Assembly (NCBI GenBank): GCA_021841725.1
Contig: JAKCEC010000010.1
Coordinates: 1 to 18,136, forward strand
DNA length: 18,136 nt
Source of the DNA: Actinomycetes bacterium
GTDB taxonomy: Bacteria; Actinomycetota; Acidimicrobiia; Acidimicrobiales; RAAP-2
Direction: 5' to 3'
The notes beneath the pieces are model-generated. The model made no database searches, was not told the origin of the DNA, and was given only the letters and a program-made list of their open reading frames with translations. Made by a program: the position numbers and the translations under genes. Numbering within the stretch: position 1 is the stretch's first letter; every line of letters begins with the position of its first letter. Shown here one piece after another: positions 1-6,638 of the stretch.

Positions 1-614
1 TTTATCTTGACCCCGTTGAGTAGAAAGCCACCCATCAAATCACGGTCGAGTTCTAACGCCGTCGGGCCGACGGGGACGCTGAACGACGCGGCCGTGAAGC
101 TCACCTTGCCGGCCCCGACCCCGGTTGACGACGAGCCGATGCTGATACTCGACGACATCGGCATGTCGAAGGAATAGAGATTCTCGGTGAAGGTGGAAAA
201 TGTGGAGGAGGGATTACTGGTGGTGAACGTCAACGTCCCGACGACGTTGCTCTCGGGGACTGACGACGGCGCGGCGGGTCCCGCCGGTCCGGCGACACCG
301 GTGGCACCCCGCGGTCCGGTCGGTCCGGCGACACCCCGCAATCCCGTCGGTCCGGCGACACCGGTGGCACCCCGCGGTCCGGTCGGTCCGGTGACGTTCC
401 ATTGCACCGGCGTCTCGTCGGGGTGACACGCCGTCGCGCTCGCGACCAACCGTAACCCGCCCGCCGCGTTCTCACACGCGGTTAACGTCGTCGTGGTCGT
501 CGACGCGAAGGCGAGGGTGACCGTGGCCACCGCGCCGGCGACGACGGCGACCGCAATCCCGGTGACGGCCACCGTGCGTGAGGCTACGCCTCGAAAGATC
601 TTAATTTCCCTCAT
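1..614 (-). CDS. Secreted collagen-like stalk protein with Hcp-like domain (3' end outside window)
   Basis: The reading frame stays open for 204 codons from an ATG at 614 to the window edge, so the C-terminus is missing. Residues 1-38 form a signal sequence or anchor: a basic start, then an Ala/Val-rich hydrophobic stretch at about 14-37. Residues 45-75 hold two cysteines (C47, C63) and the pattern LRLV...C...E..VQWN that often precedes collagen-like stalks in actinobacterial surface proteins. Residues 76-114 are 13 uninterrupted Gly-X-Y triplets, mostly GPT, GPR, GAT and GVA. From about 124 the sequence resembles the Hcp tube-protein family (PF05638), with SSSISIG, then GAGKVSF at 167-173 followed by a SFSVPV stretch. 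Family membership is inferred from these motifs. No type VI secretion genes are visible, so an extracellular structural or adhesive role is more likely than a classical T6SS tube. A strong promoter and an AAAAAGGGGGGG leader precede the start. Confidence 0.75.
   Translation of the reverse strand, partial: MREIKIFRGVASRTVAVTGIAVAVVAGAVATVTLAFASTTTTTLTACENAAGGLRLVASATACHPDETPVQWNVTGPTGPRGATGVAGPTGLRGVAGPTGPRGATGVAGPAGPAAPSSVPESNVVGTLTFTTSNPSSTFSTFTENLYSFDMPMSSSISIGSSSTGVGAGKVSFTAASFSVPVGPTALELDRDLMGGFLLNGVKI
286..391. repeat. Two 43-bp direct repeats in the collagen-like segment
   Basis: The 43 bases at 286-328 recur exactly at 349-391, a period of 63 bp or seven Gly-X-Y triplets. They encode part of the stalk of the secreted protein. 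Exact DNA identity, not just amino-acid similarity, points to recent duplication or conversion and allows stalk-length variation by slippage or recombination. Confidence 0.85.
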
Positions 615-638
615 TCGCCCCCCCTTTTTCTGGTGACC

Positions 639-667
639 ATTTTAGGCACGCTGCGCCGGAGCGTCAA
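639..667 (-). promoter_or_regulatory. Sigma70-like promoter of the collagen/Hcp-like gene
   Basis: On the minus strand TTGACG (667-662) and TAAAAT (644-639) are separated by exactly 17 bp, close to the housekeeping consensus. Transcription would start near 632, giving a leader of about 18 nt that contains a purine-rich AAAAAGGGGGGG ribosome-binding tract. It is the best -35/-10 pair in the window. Confidence 0.7.
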
Positions 668-750
668 CCGGGTCGCGGGACCGGGGGTTGCGAATGAGGG
701 TGACGGTCGTCGTTCACCCGACCGTTCTCGTCGCGTGGTCCGCGACGTGC

Positions 751-756
751 TACATT
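751..756 (+). promoter_or_regulatory. Possible -10 element upstream of the TPP riboswitch
   Basis: TACATT at 751-756 fits TAnnnT and would place the transcription start near 763, just before the riboswitch. No convincing -35 element is visible at the usual distance. The 5-bp inverted repeat CTACA/TGTAG overlaps it. Confidence 0.35.
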
Positions 757-767
757 GCGCCTTGTAG

Positions 768-869
768 TGAACGGGAGCTCGGACGTACCGGGCTGAGAGG
801 GTGGCTGGCCAATGGGCCGTGGTGCCACCGACCGTAGGAACTTGTCCGGGTAATGCCGGCGTAAGGAGG
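768..869 (+). promoter_or_regulatory. TPP (thiamine pyrophosphate) riboswitch, THI element
   Basis: The two conserved halves of the TPP aptamer are present. The pyrimidine-sensing part has GGGAGC, then an optional GCTCGG/CCGGGC stem, then CTGAGAGGG at 793-801. A variable P3 arm follows (GGTGGC...GCCACC, about 800-829). The pyrophosphate-sensing part, GAACTTGTCCGGG then TAATGCCGGCG, runs from about 838 to 861. The Shine-Dalgarno AAGGAGG (863-869) lies at the 3' edge of the aptamer, five bases before the ATG of the transporter, which suggests ligand-dependent blocking of translation. The exact ends and the P1 pairing were not resolved. The motif match is strong; the mode of control is inferred. 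Confidence 0.93.
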
Positions 870-874
870 AAGTC

Positions 875-2269
875 ATGGACACCGCACCAGTGTCGCAACC
901 GTTCGTCATCGTCACCGATGACCCCCACGCGGAGGTGGCGCGCACGCTCAACGAGCCCGTGCCCCAGGTGCTGGGGCTGTGGGATCAGTTCGGTCTCTGG
1001 GGCAACCTCGGGGTGAGTCTGCTCGGTTTCACGGGGGCCATCTTCGTCCTGCAACCCAACGGGACCGGCACCCCCGAACTCTCGCTCCTGGCCGCGCTCA
1101 GCGCCATCGTGCTGGGCACGGTGCTGGGTACCGCGGTGGTGGCGGCGACGGGGGCCGCCGGCACGATCACCGGCGCGCCCGCCATGGTCCTGCTGCGCAG
1201 CCTCTTCGGAACCCGGTGGTCGTACTTACCCACCGTCCTCAACGTGCTGCAGTGCCTGGGCTGGGGAATCTTCGAGTTGGTCACTATCGCCACCGCGGCG
1301 CACACCGTCGTCCCGGCGGGACCGCGCTGGAGCTACATCATCATCGCCGGGGTCATCACGGGTCTCTTGACCCTGCGGCCCCTCGGCGCGATTCGGACGC
1401 TGCGACGATACGCGACGCCCGCCGTGGTGGTCATCTTGGGGTACCTGTTCGTCGAGCTGCTCACGCACCCGATGCCGGGCCTCACCCACGGGGCGTGGAC
1501 GGGGTACTGGGCGGCGACCGACACCGTCGTCGCCGTCGCGGTCTCCTTCGCCCCCCTGGCCGCCGACTACACCCGGCACGCGCGGTCGCCGCGCACGTCG
1601 TTCTGGGGGGCGATGGTGGGCTACAGCGCCACCCAGATCCTCTGCTACGTCATCGGCCTCATCTCCCTGGTCACCGTCGCGCGCAATCCCTCAGACATCT
1701 ACGGCGCCTTCATCGCGGTACCCCTCGGGTCGCTGTGCTTCGCGGTGCTCGTGGCGCGTGAACTGGACCAGTCCTTCGCCAACGTGTACTCGACGGCGGT
1801 GTCCCTGCAGAACTTTCGGCCGTCGTGGGATCGCCGGGTGCTAGCCGTCGCCATCGCGTCACTGGCGACCGTCCTCGCGTTGTGGATCAACATCGCCGAC
1901 TACGAGAACTTCCTGGTGCTCCTGGGCTCGGTGTTCGTCCCGATGTCCGCGGTGTTCATCGTGGACTTCTACCTGCTGTCGCGCGGGGTGTGGGATCCGT
2001 CGGTGCACGGGCGACGTCGCCTCGCGTCGTTCATCCCCTGGGGCCTTGGATTCGTGGCCTACCAGCTCATCAATCCGGGCTACATCTCGTGGTGGGTCCG
2101 ACTCTGGGGTGACGTCGCCTCGTCCATCGGCTTTCGCGCCCCGAGTTGGATGTCGGCGTCGATTACCTCGTTCCTCGTCGCGGGCCTGGCCAGTGTGGCC
2201 GGCGGCGCCCTCACCTCGTGGGCGCGTCGTCGTCGGTCGACGGGGGAGTCGGCGCGCCCGGACGCGTGA
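875..2269 (+). CDS. NCS1-family permease (cytosine permease/CytX-like), probable thiamine-precursor importer
   Basis: A 464-aa membrane protein with about 12 hydrophobic segments, the length and layout of the NCS1 nucleobase/cation symporter family (CodB, CytX). The N-terminal block has the family features: PVPQVLGLWDQFGLWGNLG, then a Gly/Ala-rich helix, then GAPAMVLLRSLFG. The ATG at 875 has an ideal AAGGAGG five bases upstream, at the end of a TPP riboswitch. TPP-controlled NCS1 members (CytX) are thought to import hydroxymethylpyrimidine or related thiamine precursors, so that substrate is more likely here than cytosine. This rests on the riboswitch, not on substrate residues. The stop codon overlaps the start of the kinase-like gene by 4 nt (GTGA), so both are probably one transcript. 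Confidence 0.88.
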   Translation: MDTAPVSQPFVIVTDDPHAEVARTLNEPVPQVLGLWDQFGLWGNLGVSLLGFTGAIFVLQPNGTGTPELSLLAALSAIVLGTVLGTAVVAATGAAGTITGAPAMVLLRSLFGTRWSYLPTVLNVLQCLGWGIFELVTIATAAHTVVPAGPRWSYIIIAGVITGLLTLRPLGAIRTLRRYATPAVVVILGYLFVELLTHPMPGLTHGAWTGYWAATDTVVAVAVSFAPLAADYTRHARSPRTSFWGAMVGYSATQILCYVIGLISLVTVARNPSDIYGAFIAVPLGSLCFAVLVARELDQSFANVYSTAVSLQNFRPSWDRRVLAVAIASLATVLALWINIADYENFLVLLGSVFVPMSAVFIVDFYLLSRGVWDPSVHGRRRLASFIPWGLGFVAYQLINPGYISWWVRLWGDVASSIGFRAPSWMSASITSFLVAGLASVAGGALTSWARRRRSTGESARPDA

Positions 2270-3444
2270 ACCGTCGTCCGCCGCCCCCCGCGCGCGACGC
2301 GCATCGGGTGCACGGCATGGCCAACGACGAGGTCGCGCCGGACTGGCCCGCGCTGAGTGACGAGGAGGCGGCGAGCGTGATCTCGCGGGTGCGCGACGGC
2401 GAAGGCCTGGGTGACGGCGCCGACTCGTGCGTCGTGTGGTCGAGTCCGCGACCGATGTCGGCCGCCGCACTGGTGAGGACCGCGCGCGGTGAGGTCTTCG
2501 TCAAGCGTCACCACCGACGGGTGCGCGGTCCCGCACGATTGCGGGTGGAACACGATTTCGCCCGTCACCTGCGTGACCGGGGCCAGCCCGTTGCGCGCGT
2601 CGTGCGCTTCGCCGACGGCGACACGGTGTTTCGTCGGGGCGAGTTCGTGTACGAGGTCCACGAGAAGGTGACCGGGGTGGACCTCTACCGTGAGGCGCCC
2701 TCGTGGTACCCCTTCGCCTCCGTCGCCCACGCGCACGCGGCGGGTGAGGCGCTGGCACGATTTCATGGAGCGGCGCGTGATTTTCGCGCCCCCGCGACGC
2801 CGCCCGGGGTGCTGATGACCTCCACCGACGTGGTCGCCTCGAGGGACCCCGTTCTCGCCCTGGAGGACCTCGTGACCCACCGACGCGCCCTCGCCCGGGC
2901 GCTGGCGTCGCGGGCGTTCGCCGACGAGGTCGCGCAGTTGCTCAGCGCACCCCTGCGCGCGGCGGCGCCCCTCGTGGCCCGTCTCGAGACCCAGTGGGGC
3001 CACGGGGACTGGCACCCGTCGAACCTCACCTGGTCCGCGCCGGACGACCCGGCGCGCGTCGTGGGTGTCGTGGACTTAGGCCTGGCCAATCGCACCAACG
3101 TGGTCCACGACCTCGCCGTCGCGCTCGAGCGCAGCACCATCGATTGGCTGGACCTCGAGGGACGCGGCGAGGTGCGCGCGGACCTCGCGGCGACCGACGC
3201 CTTTCTCGACGGGTACGAGGCGCAGCGCCCCCTCCACCCCGGCGAGCGACGGGCGCTCTGCGCCGTCGTCGTGGTGTCCCACCTGGAGTTCGCCCTCTCG
3301 GAGGTCGAGTACTTCGCGGACGTGGTGCGTTCGACGGCGAACACTCACCTCGCCTACGACGGCTACCTGATGGGTCACGTCCGCTGGTTCGCCGGGTCTC
3401 GTGGCGACGAATTCATCGCGCACCTGCGGCGTCGGTGGGACTGA
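2266..3444 (+). CDS. APH/choline-kinase-fold phosphotransferase, possible vitamin or pyrimidine salvage kinase
   Basis: A 392-aa protein of the aminoglycoside phosphotransferase enzyme family (PF01636). The Brenner motif HGDWHPSN lies at residues 246-253, with catalytic D248 and N253. The metal-binding Asp is D270 in VVDLGLANRTN, a DLG variant of the usual DxD/DFG. The N-terminal lobe has a nucleotide-binding segment around EVFVKRHHRR. The GTG at 2266 overlaps the transporter stop as GTGA, like two other coupled pairs in this window. An ATG at 2317 (375 aa) is the alternative and would drop a Pro/Arg-rich extension; neither has a clear Shine-Dalgarno sequence. The family includes thiamine kinase, choline kinase, homoserine kinase and drug-modifying enzymes. 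Position in a TPP-controlled operon favours phosphorylation of thiamine or a precursor, which is an inference. Confidence 0.8.
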   Translation: MNRRPPPPARDAHRVHGMANDEVAPDWPALSDEEAASVISRVRDGEGLGDGADSCVVWSSPRPMSAAALVRTARGEVFVKRHHRRVRGPARLRVEHDFARHLRDRGQPVARVVRFADGDTVFRRGEFVYEVHEKVTGVDLYREAPSWYPFASVAHAHAAGEALARFHGAARDFRAPATPPGVLMTSTDVVASRDPVLALEDLVTHRRALARALASRAFADEVAQLLSAPLRAAAPLVARLETQWGHGDWHPSNLTWSAPDDPARVVGVVDLGLANRTNVVHDLAVALERSTIDWLDLEGRGEVRADLAATDAFLDGYEAQRPLHPGERRALCAVVVVSHLEFALSEVEYFADVVRSTANTHLAYDGYLMGHVRWFAGSRGDEFIAHLRRRWD

Positions 3445-3862
3445 GAACTGAGCTGGTCATCGCCTCGCGGAGTTATCGCGCACTCCGTTATCCGATGGCG
3501 CTCGACGGACGCACCCCGGCCCGGGGCCCGAGGTGATACGGGGCGACCGGTGTGACCTGGCTCCTCGGTGGTCGACGAACACGAAGGGGCCGGAGTCGCG
3601 CGGCGGTCGCGCGCGCATCGTGGCCTCTGCGTCCGGGCGTGACGGGCGTGAAGAACGCCGCGGAGGTCGGGTGGCCCGTGAGCCGCCCGGACAGGGTTCG
3701 ACGACGTCGCCCCGCTCCTCGAGTGAACGGACAGCAGTGGCGTCAACACCACCCCCCGGTGTACTCGTGTACCGGGCGCGTCACCGCCGAGGTTCGTCGC
3801 GGTGGGCGCCGTGTCGCCGTGTCGCTTCGAATGGTACGAGCCGCTCGCGAGGGCGCATCGCG
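3445..3862. other. Gene-poor interval between convergent genes
   Basis: About 420 bases between the kinase stop and the large hairpin contain no convincing gene. Open frames here are Arg/Pro/Gly-rich, lack start signals and match no family I recognise. Small inverted repeats are present, including CGGAGT/ACTCCG at 3468-3487 and CCCGGT/ACCGGG at 3755-3776. Confidence 0.6.
3468..3487 (+). terminator. Weak candidate terminator after the kinase gene
   Basis: CGGAGT (3468-3473), an 8-nt loop and ACTCCG (3482-3487) form a 6-bp hairpin 23 bases past the kinase stop, followed by TTAT. The stem is short and there is no U-tract, so this is only a candidate. Confidence 0.3.
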
Positions 3863-3908
3863 GGCACCACCGACGCCCCGCGTAGAGGCGCGGGGCGTCG
3901 GTGGTGCC
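3863..3908. terminator. Perfect 20-bp hairpin, probable bidirectional terminator
   Basis: Bases 3863-3882 and 3889-3908 are exact reverse complements, with a TAGAGG loop. The stem is very GC-rich. It starts about 20 bases beyond the stop of the minus-strand binding-protein gene and also faces the plus-strand kinase transcript, so it can serve both. There is no T-tract on either side, as is common for actinobacterial hairpin terminators. A smaller hairpin, CTCAC/GTGAG at 3913-3926, sits between it and the stop codon. Confidence 0.7.
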
Positions 3909-3928
3909 GGTGCTCACCCGAGTGAGGA

Positions 3929-5773
3929 CTAGAAGTGGTAATACTCCGGCATGAAGTTGGTCAAGGAATTCGGGGTGAAGCCCGCACCGTCGGACGCCTT
4001 CAACGTCTTGATGACCTCCCCGATGCCACTGCCGGCGTAGCCGATGGTGCCGTTGGGCTGGAAGAGGACGGGGAGCTGTTGCGCCGTGATCTGGGAGTAT
4101 TCGGCGAGCGTGGCGGTACCGAAGGTGGTGCGCTTCACCGCCGCCGTCAGCGCCGGATTGCTGTAGGCGCCGATGTTGAAGCTGGCGCCGGGTACGAAGA
4201 GCGACTCGCCCGAGGGGTAGTAATCCGGGGCGAAGATCCATCCGGCCCCCCAGAGGCAGACGCTCCACGACGACGAACTGCTGACGCAGTCGCCGACCAC
4301 CTCGTTGAAGGGCTTGGCGTTCTCCGTTGCGTCGATGCCCAGCGAGCGCCATTCGGACACCTCGGTGTCGACTTGTGTCTGCAGCGAGGGGATGCCACTG
4401 CCGTAGAGCACGGTGATCGCCAACACGTCCCCTCGGCCAATGCCCGCCCCGCACTCAGTGGCGGCGGTACCGGCCGCCTCACAGGTGAGTTGGCCACCGA
4501 CGACGCGCCAGCCGTGATGACGCAGGAGGGTGGCCGCCGCGGTCGGGTCGTACGGGTAGGGGTTGCGGGTCGACACCGGACCCGAGATCGCGACCGGCGT
4601 CACGGGTGGGAGCGGGGTGGTTTGCGGGTAGCCGTAGCCCTTGAGGATCTTCCTGATCATCAGCGGCTGGTCGACGGTCATCTGTAGCGCCTGACGTACG
4701 TAGAGCTGGTCGAGGAATTTCGACTGAGGGTTCAGGGGATTGAAGTTGTAGGGCGCGTAGTCCACGGACCACGGTGCCCCCACCTCCAGATTGAAGTTGT
4801 TCGCAATCGGTGACCAGTTGGCGCCGGGCTGGGTCGGGGTTCCCAATTGGGTGACGCTGCTGGGATCGATGTACCCGAGGTCCACCTTGCCCGCGCGTAG
4901 CGCGATCTGCTCGGCCGAGGTCGTGGTGAAGGGCAGTTCGACGACCGAACTCACCTGCGCCTTCTGGGGACCCGAGTACGCCGGGTTCGCTACGAAGGTC
5001 ACGTTGCCCAGGTTGTCGAAGTGCCGCAACGTCCAGGGACCACTGACGCCCGACTGCCACAGGGTGTCGGTGTACGTCGATTCCATGGATGCCTGAGCCG
5101 TCAAGTAGGTGTAGACGGCCTTGCAGGCAGCGTCGGTGGTGGCCGCGCCGTACGCGCCACTCGCGCAGGTGGACGGTCGGCCCGGGGCGCTGACGTCCCA
5201 GACGTTGGCCATCGGCGTGATCTCCGAGAGGTAGTTGTACAGGATCCACTTCGGGTTGACGCTCGTGGTGAAGTGCAGGGTCACGGCGTCACCGGATCCC
5301 TGGGCGCTCGCCAACTGGTCGGGGATTCCGTAGCCCTTGTTGTAGCCGCAGTAGTCCGTCGGCACCGAGTGGTACATGTTCAAGAAGAACATCACCGATT
5401 GTGCGTTGATGCTCTGGCCGTCGGCGAACTTCCAGCCCTTCGTACGGATGGTGATGGTGCGGTCGCCGTTACTCATGACCGGCGGAGCGGCGAGTGAGAG
5501 GGCGGGGGTGTAGGTGGCGTTGGCTCCGAAGCCGAACCAGTACAGCGGTCGATACATCTCGAACTGGAAGGCGTTGATGGTCGCCACCGAGAAGTTCGTG
5601 CACGACATATAGGGGAAGATGTAGTTCGGCGCCGCTCCCGGCCCCTCGGCGAAGGTGAGCACGTGGCTCGTCGGCGAGGGACGGCTGCGCGCGGAACTCG
5701 CCAGGCCGATGGCCCCGCCGCCGATTGCGACGATCAGTACCGCCGCGAGGCCAATCTTGAGTTTGGTATTCAT
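3929..5773 (-). CDS. ABC transporter substrate-binding protein, family 5 (peptide/nickel type)
   Basis: A 614-aa protein with the layout of family-5 extracellular solute-binding proteins (SBP_bac_5). After a hydrophobic leader at residues about 6-26 come FEMYRPLYWFG, then GDRTITIRTKGWKFADGQSI with the following MFFLNMY, the usual start of the first lobe. KFLDQLYVRQALQMTVDQ lies in the middle and a Tyr/Asn-rich C-terminus closes it. Such proteins deliver oligopeptides, metals or other small solutes to ABC importers. No permease or ATPase gene is in the window, so it is an orphan here and its ligand is unknown. The leader ends in AIGLASSA with no lipobox cysteine, so it should be cleaved by signal peptidase I or stay as a membrane anchor. 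Upstream of the ATG is GGGAAGTGGGA, a modest ribosome-binding site. Confidence 0.9.
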   Translation of the reverse strand: MNTKLKIGLAAVLIVAIGGGAIGLASSARSRPSPTSHVLTFAEGPGAAPNYIFPYMSCTNFSVATINAFQFEMYRPLYWFGFGANATYTPALSLAAPPVMSNGDRTITIRTKGWKFADGQSINAQSVMFFLNMYHSVPTDYCGYNKGYGIPDQLASAQGSGDAVTLHFTTSVNPKWILYNYLSEITPMANVWDVSAPGRPSTCASGAYGAATTDAACKAVYTYLTAQASMESTYTDTLWQSGVSGPWTLRHFDNLGNVTFVANPAYSGPQKAQVSSVVELPFTTTSAEQIALRAGKVDLGYIDPSSVTQLGTPTQPGANWSPIANNFNLEVGAPWSVDYAPYNFNPLNPQSKFLDQLYVRQALQMTVDQPLMIRKILKGYGYPQTTPLPPVTPVAISGPVSTRNPYPYDPTAAATLLRHHGWRVVGGQLTCEAAGTAATECGAGIGRGDVLAITVLYGSGIPSLQTQVDTEVSEWRSLGIDATENAKPFNEVVGDCVSSSSSWSVCLWGAGWIFAPDYYPSGESLFVPGASFNIGAYSNPALTAAVKRTTFGTATLAEYSQITAQQLPVLFQPNGTIGYAGSGIGEVIKTLKASDGAGFTPNSLTNFMPEYYHF

Positions 5774-6304
5774 GAGGTCCCACTTCCCATTCCACGTGTG
5801 TGGTTGATGGCGATGCGCCGGCTCGATGCCGTCACTATCGACCGTAACGAGGCCGAAGCGCTCGTCAGTCGGTTCTCGTGACGATGGTGTGACGATGGGA
5901 AGAAGGTATCTTCATCTTCCGACGAACTCACGATGTGCGCCGACATTATGGTCCGAACCTCATCAACGTCACAGGAAATTCTCCGGTGACGAGTCCGCTC
6001 GCGTCGGGCGATGGCGTGCCCGTCGCGCACGAGATGTCGGGCCTCGCCGATCGCACTCGGTCGATAGTCCTCGTCGTCGAGTCCGCGGAAGGGGTCGGAT
6101 CCCCACCACCTCAACGACGTCTGCCCACGACGGTGGACGAGGGTCGTCGCGTGAGGGCTGCCCTTCACGACGGGGTGCGGCTCGGATCGCCTACCTGCGA
6201 ATAGCGGGCACGCGCGGCACGCGCGCGGGCGAATTCGCGGCACCCGACCGCGCCGACATCAGTTCCTTGACCTGCGGGGCGGGTCCCGCGTTCGAAGGAA
6301 CCCG
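5774..6304. other. Gene-poor interval upstream of the binding-protein gene
   Basis: About 530 bases without a convincing gene. A 157-codon minus-strand frame crosses it, but its His/Arg/Ser-rich product lacks any recognisable domain and it overlaps the binding-protein start. The part near 5895-5950 is more AT-rich and holds a 6-bp inverted repeat (GGAAGA 5898-5903, TCTTCC 5915-5920). It also holds a possible minus-strand promoter (GTGACG, 18 bp, TAATGT ending near 5944), which would give the binding-protein gene a leader of roughly 160 nt. The segment next to the tRNA contains a nested hairpin listed separately. Confidence 0.5.
6262..6301 (-). terminator. Nested hairpin just after tRNA-Ser, probable terminator
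   Basis: GTTCCTT (6262-6268) pairs with AAGGAAC (6295-6301). Inside it GCGGG (6274-6278) pairs with CCCGC (6285-6289), with 5-nt internal loops on both sides. It begins four bases beyond the tRNA CCA end on the minus strand, a natural place for termination. No T-tract follows. Confidence 0.5.
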
Positions 6305-6392
6305 TGGCGGAGGAGGTGGGATTTGAACCCACGGAAGGTTTCCCTTCACACGATTTCCAATCGTGCCGATTCGGCCGCTCTCGCACTCCTCC
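6305..6392 (-). tRNA. tRNA-Ser (anticodon GGA), with encoded CCA
   Basis: On the minus strand a class II tRNA folds from 6392 to 6305. The acceptor stem is GGAGGAG with CTCCTCC, then discriminator G and CCA in the DNA at 6307-6305. The D-arm region holds GAGAGCGGCCGAATCGGC. The anticodon stem is ACGAT/ATCGT around loop TTGGAAA, with anticodon GGA reading UCC/UCU. A long variable arm (GTGAAGGGAAACCTTCC) marks it as serine, and the T-arm is GTGGGTTCAAATCCCAC. It lies back to back with the SRP RNA gene. Confidence 0.96.
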
Positions 6393-6433
6393 AAGAATCC
6401 ACGCCGTGACGCGAATTTGAACACCGGCTTGCA

Positions 6434-6472
6434 AGGCTACCCGAGTCGGGCGGGGTGCGGTTCCGGTAGCCT
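6434..6472. promoter_or_regulatory. Symmetric divergent promoter region between tRNA-Ser and ffs
   Basis: AGGCTACC (6434-6441) and GGTAGCCT (6465-6472) are exact inverted copies 23 bp apart. Each provides a TAGCCT -10-like hexamer pointing outward: the left one toward tRNA-Ser (start near 6427), the right one toward the SRP RNA (start near 6479, matching the predicted RNA 5' end). No clear -35 hexamers are present between them. Confidence 0.5.
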
Positions 6473-6478
6473 GAGATG

Positions 6479-6610
6479 GTCGAGGTCCCCAGCGGTGATC
6501 GGGTCCCGTGCGACGGCCGTTCGTGAACCGAGTCAGGGGTGGAAGCCAGCAGCTCTCAGCGGATTGCGCCGGGTGCCACGGTCAGCCTGGTCGCCGCTGT
6601 GGACTTCGGC
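6479..6610 (+). ncRNA. ffs: Signal recognition particle RNA (small bacterial type)
   Basis: The conserved helix-8 region is visible at about 6531-6552: GTCAGG, then GGTGGAAGCC with a GGAA tetraloop, then AGCAGC, preceded by GTGAACC as in actinobacterial SRP RNAs. The ends 6481-6500 and 6589-6608 pair over 20 positions with one mismatch and a few G-U pairs, giving the long rod expected. The total of about 130 nt suits the small bacterial RNA without an Alu domain. The RNA binds Ffh and directs nascent membrane proteins to the translocon. The order tRNA-Ser, ffs, dnaX, recR supports the call. Ends are predicted from pairing and may be off by a few bases. Confidence 0.88.
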
Positions 6611-6626
6611 GCTGACACCCCACCGT

Positions 6627-6632
6627 TAGCAT
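6627..6632 (+). promoter_or_regulatory. -10 element for a probably leaderless dnaX mRNA
   Basis: TAGCAT lies six bases before the dnaX ATG, so transcription would begin at or next to the start codon. No Shine-Dalgarno sequence is present. It lies just past the 3' end of the SRP RNA. Confidence 0.5.
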
Positions 6633-6638
6633 TGGCGC

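Noticed and set aside
286..391. CRISPR-like repeat spacing
   Set aside because: Only two copies of a longer coding repeat exist, in frame with Gly-X-Y triplets; no cas genes are present.
214..475. Arg/Pro-rich open frames on both strands over the collagen-like repeat
   Set aside because: They are shadows of the minus-strand Gly-X-Y coding frame; the true frame continues to the window edge and has a signal sequence and promoter.
2080..3015. 311-codon minus-strand open frame opposite the kinase gene
   Set aside because: Its product is Arg/His/Gly-rich without a domain, while the plus strand encodes a clear APH-fold kinase with catalytic motifs.
5770..6243. 157-codon minus-strand open frame before the binding-protein gene
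   Set aside because: Composition is His/Arg/Ser-rich, it overlaps the binding-protein start in another frame and has no recognisable domain or ribosome site.
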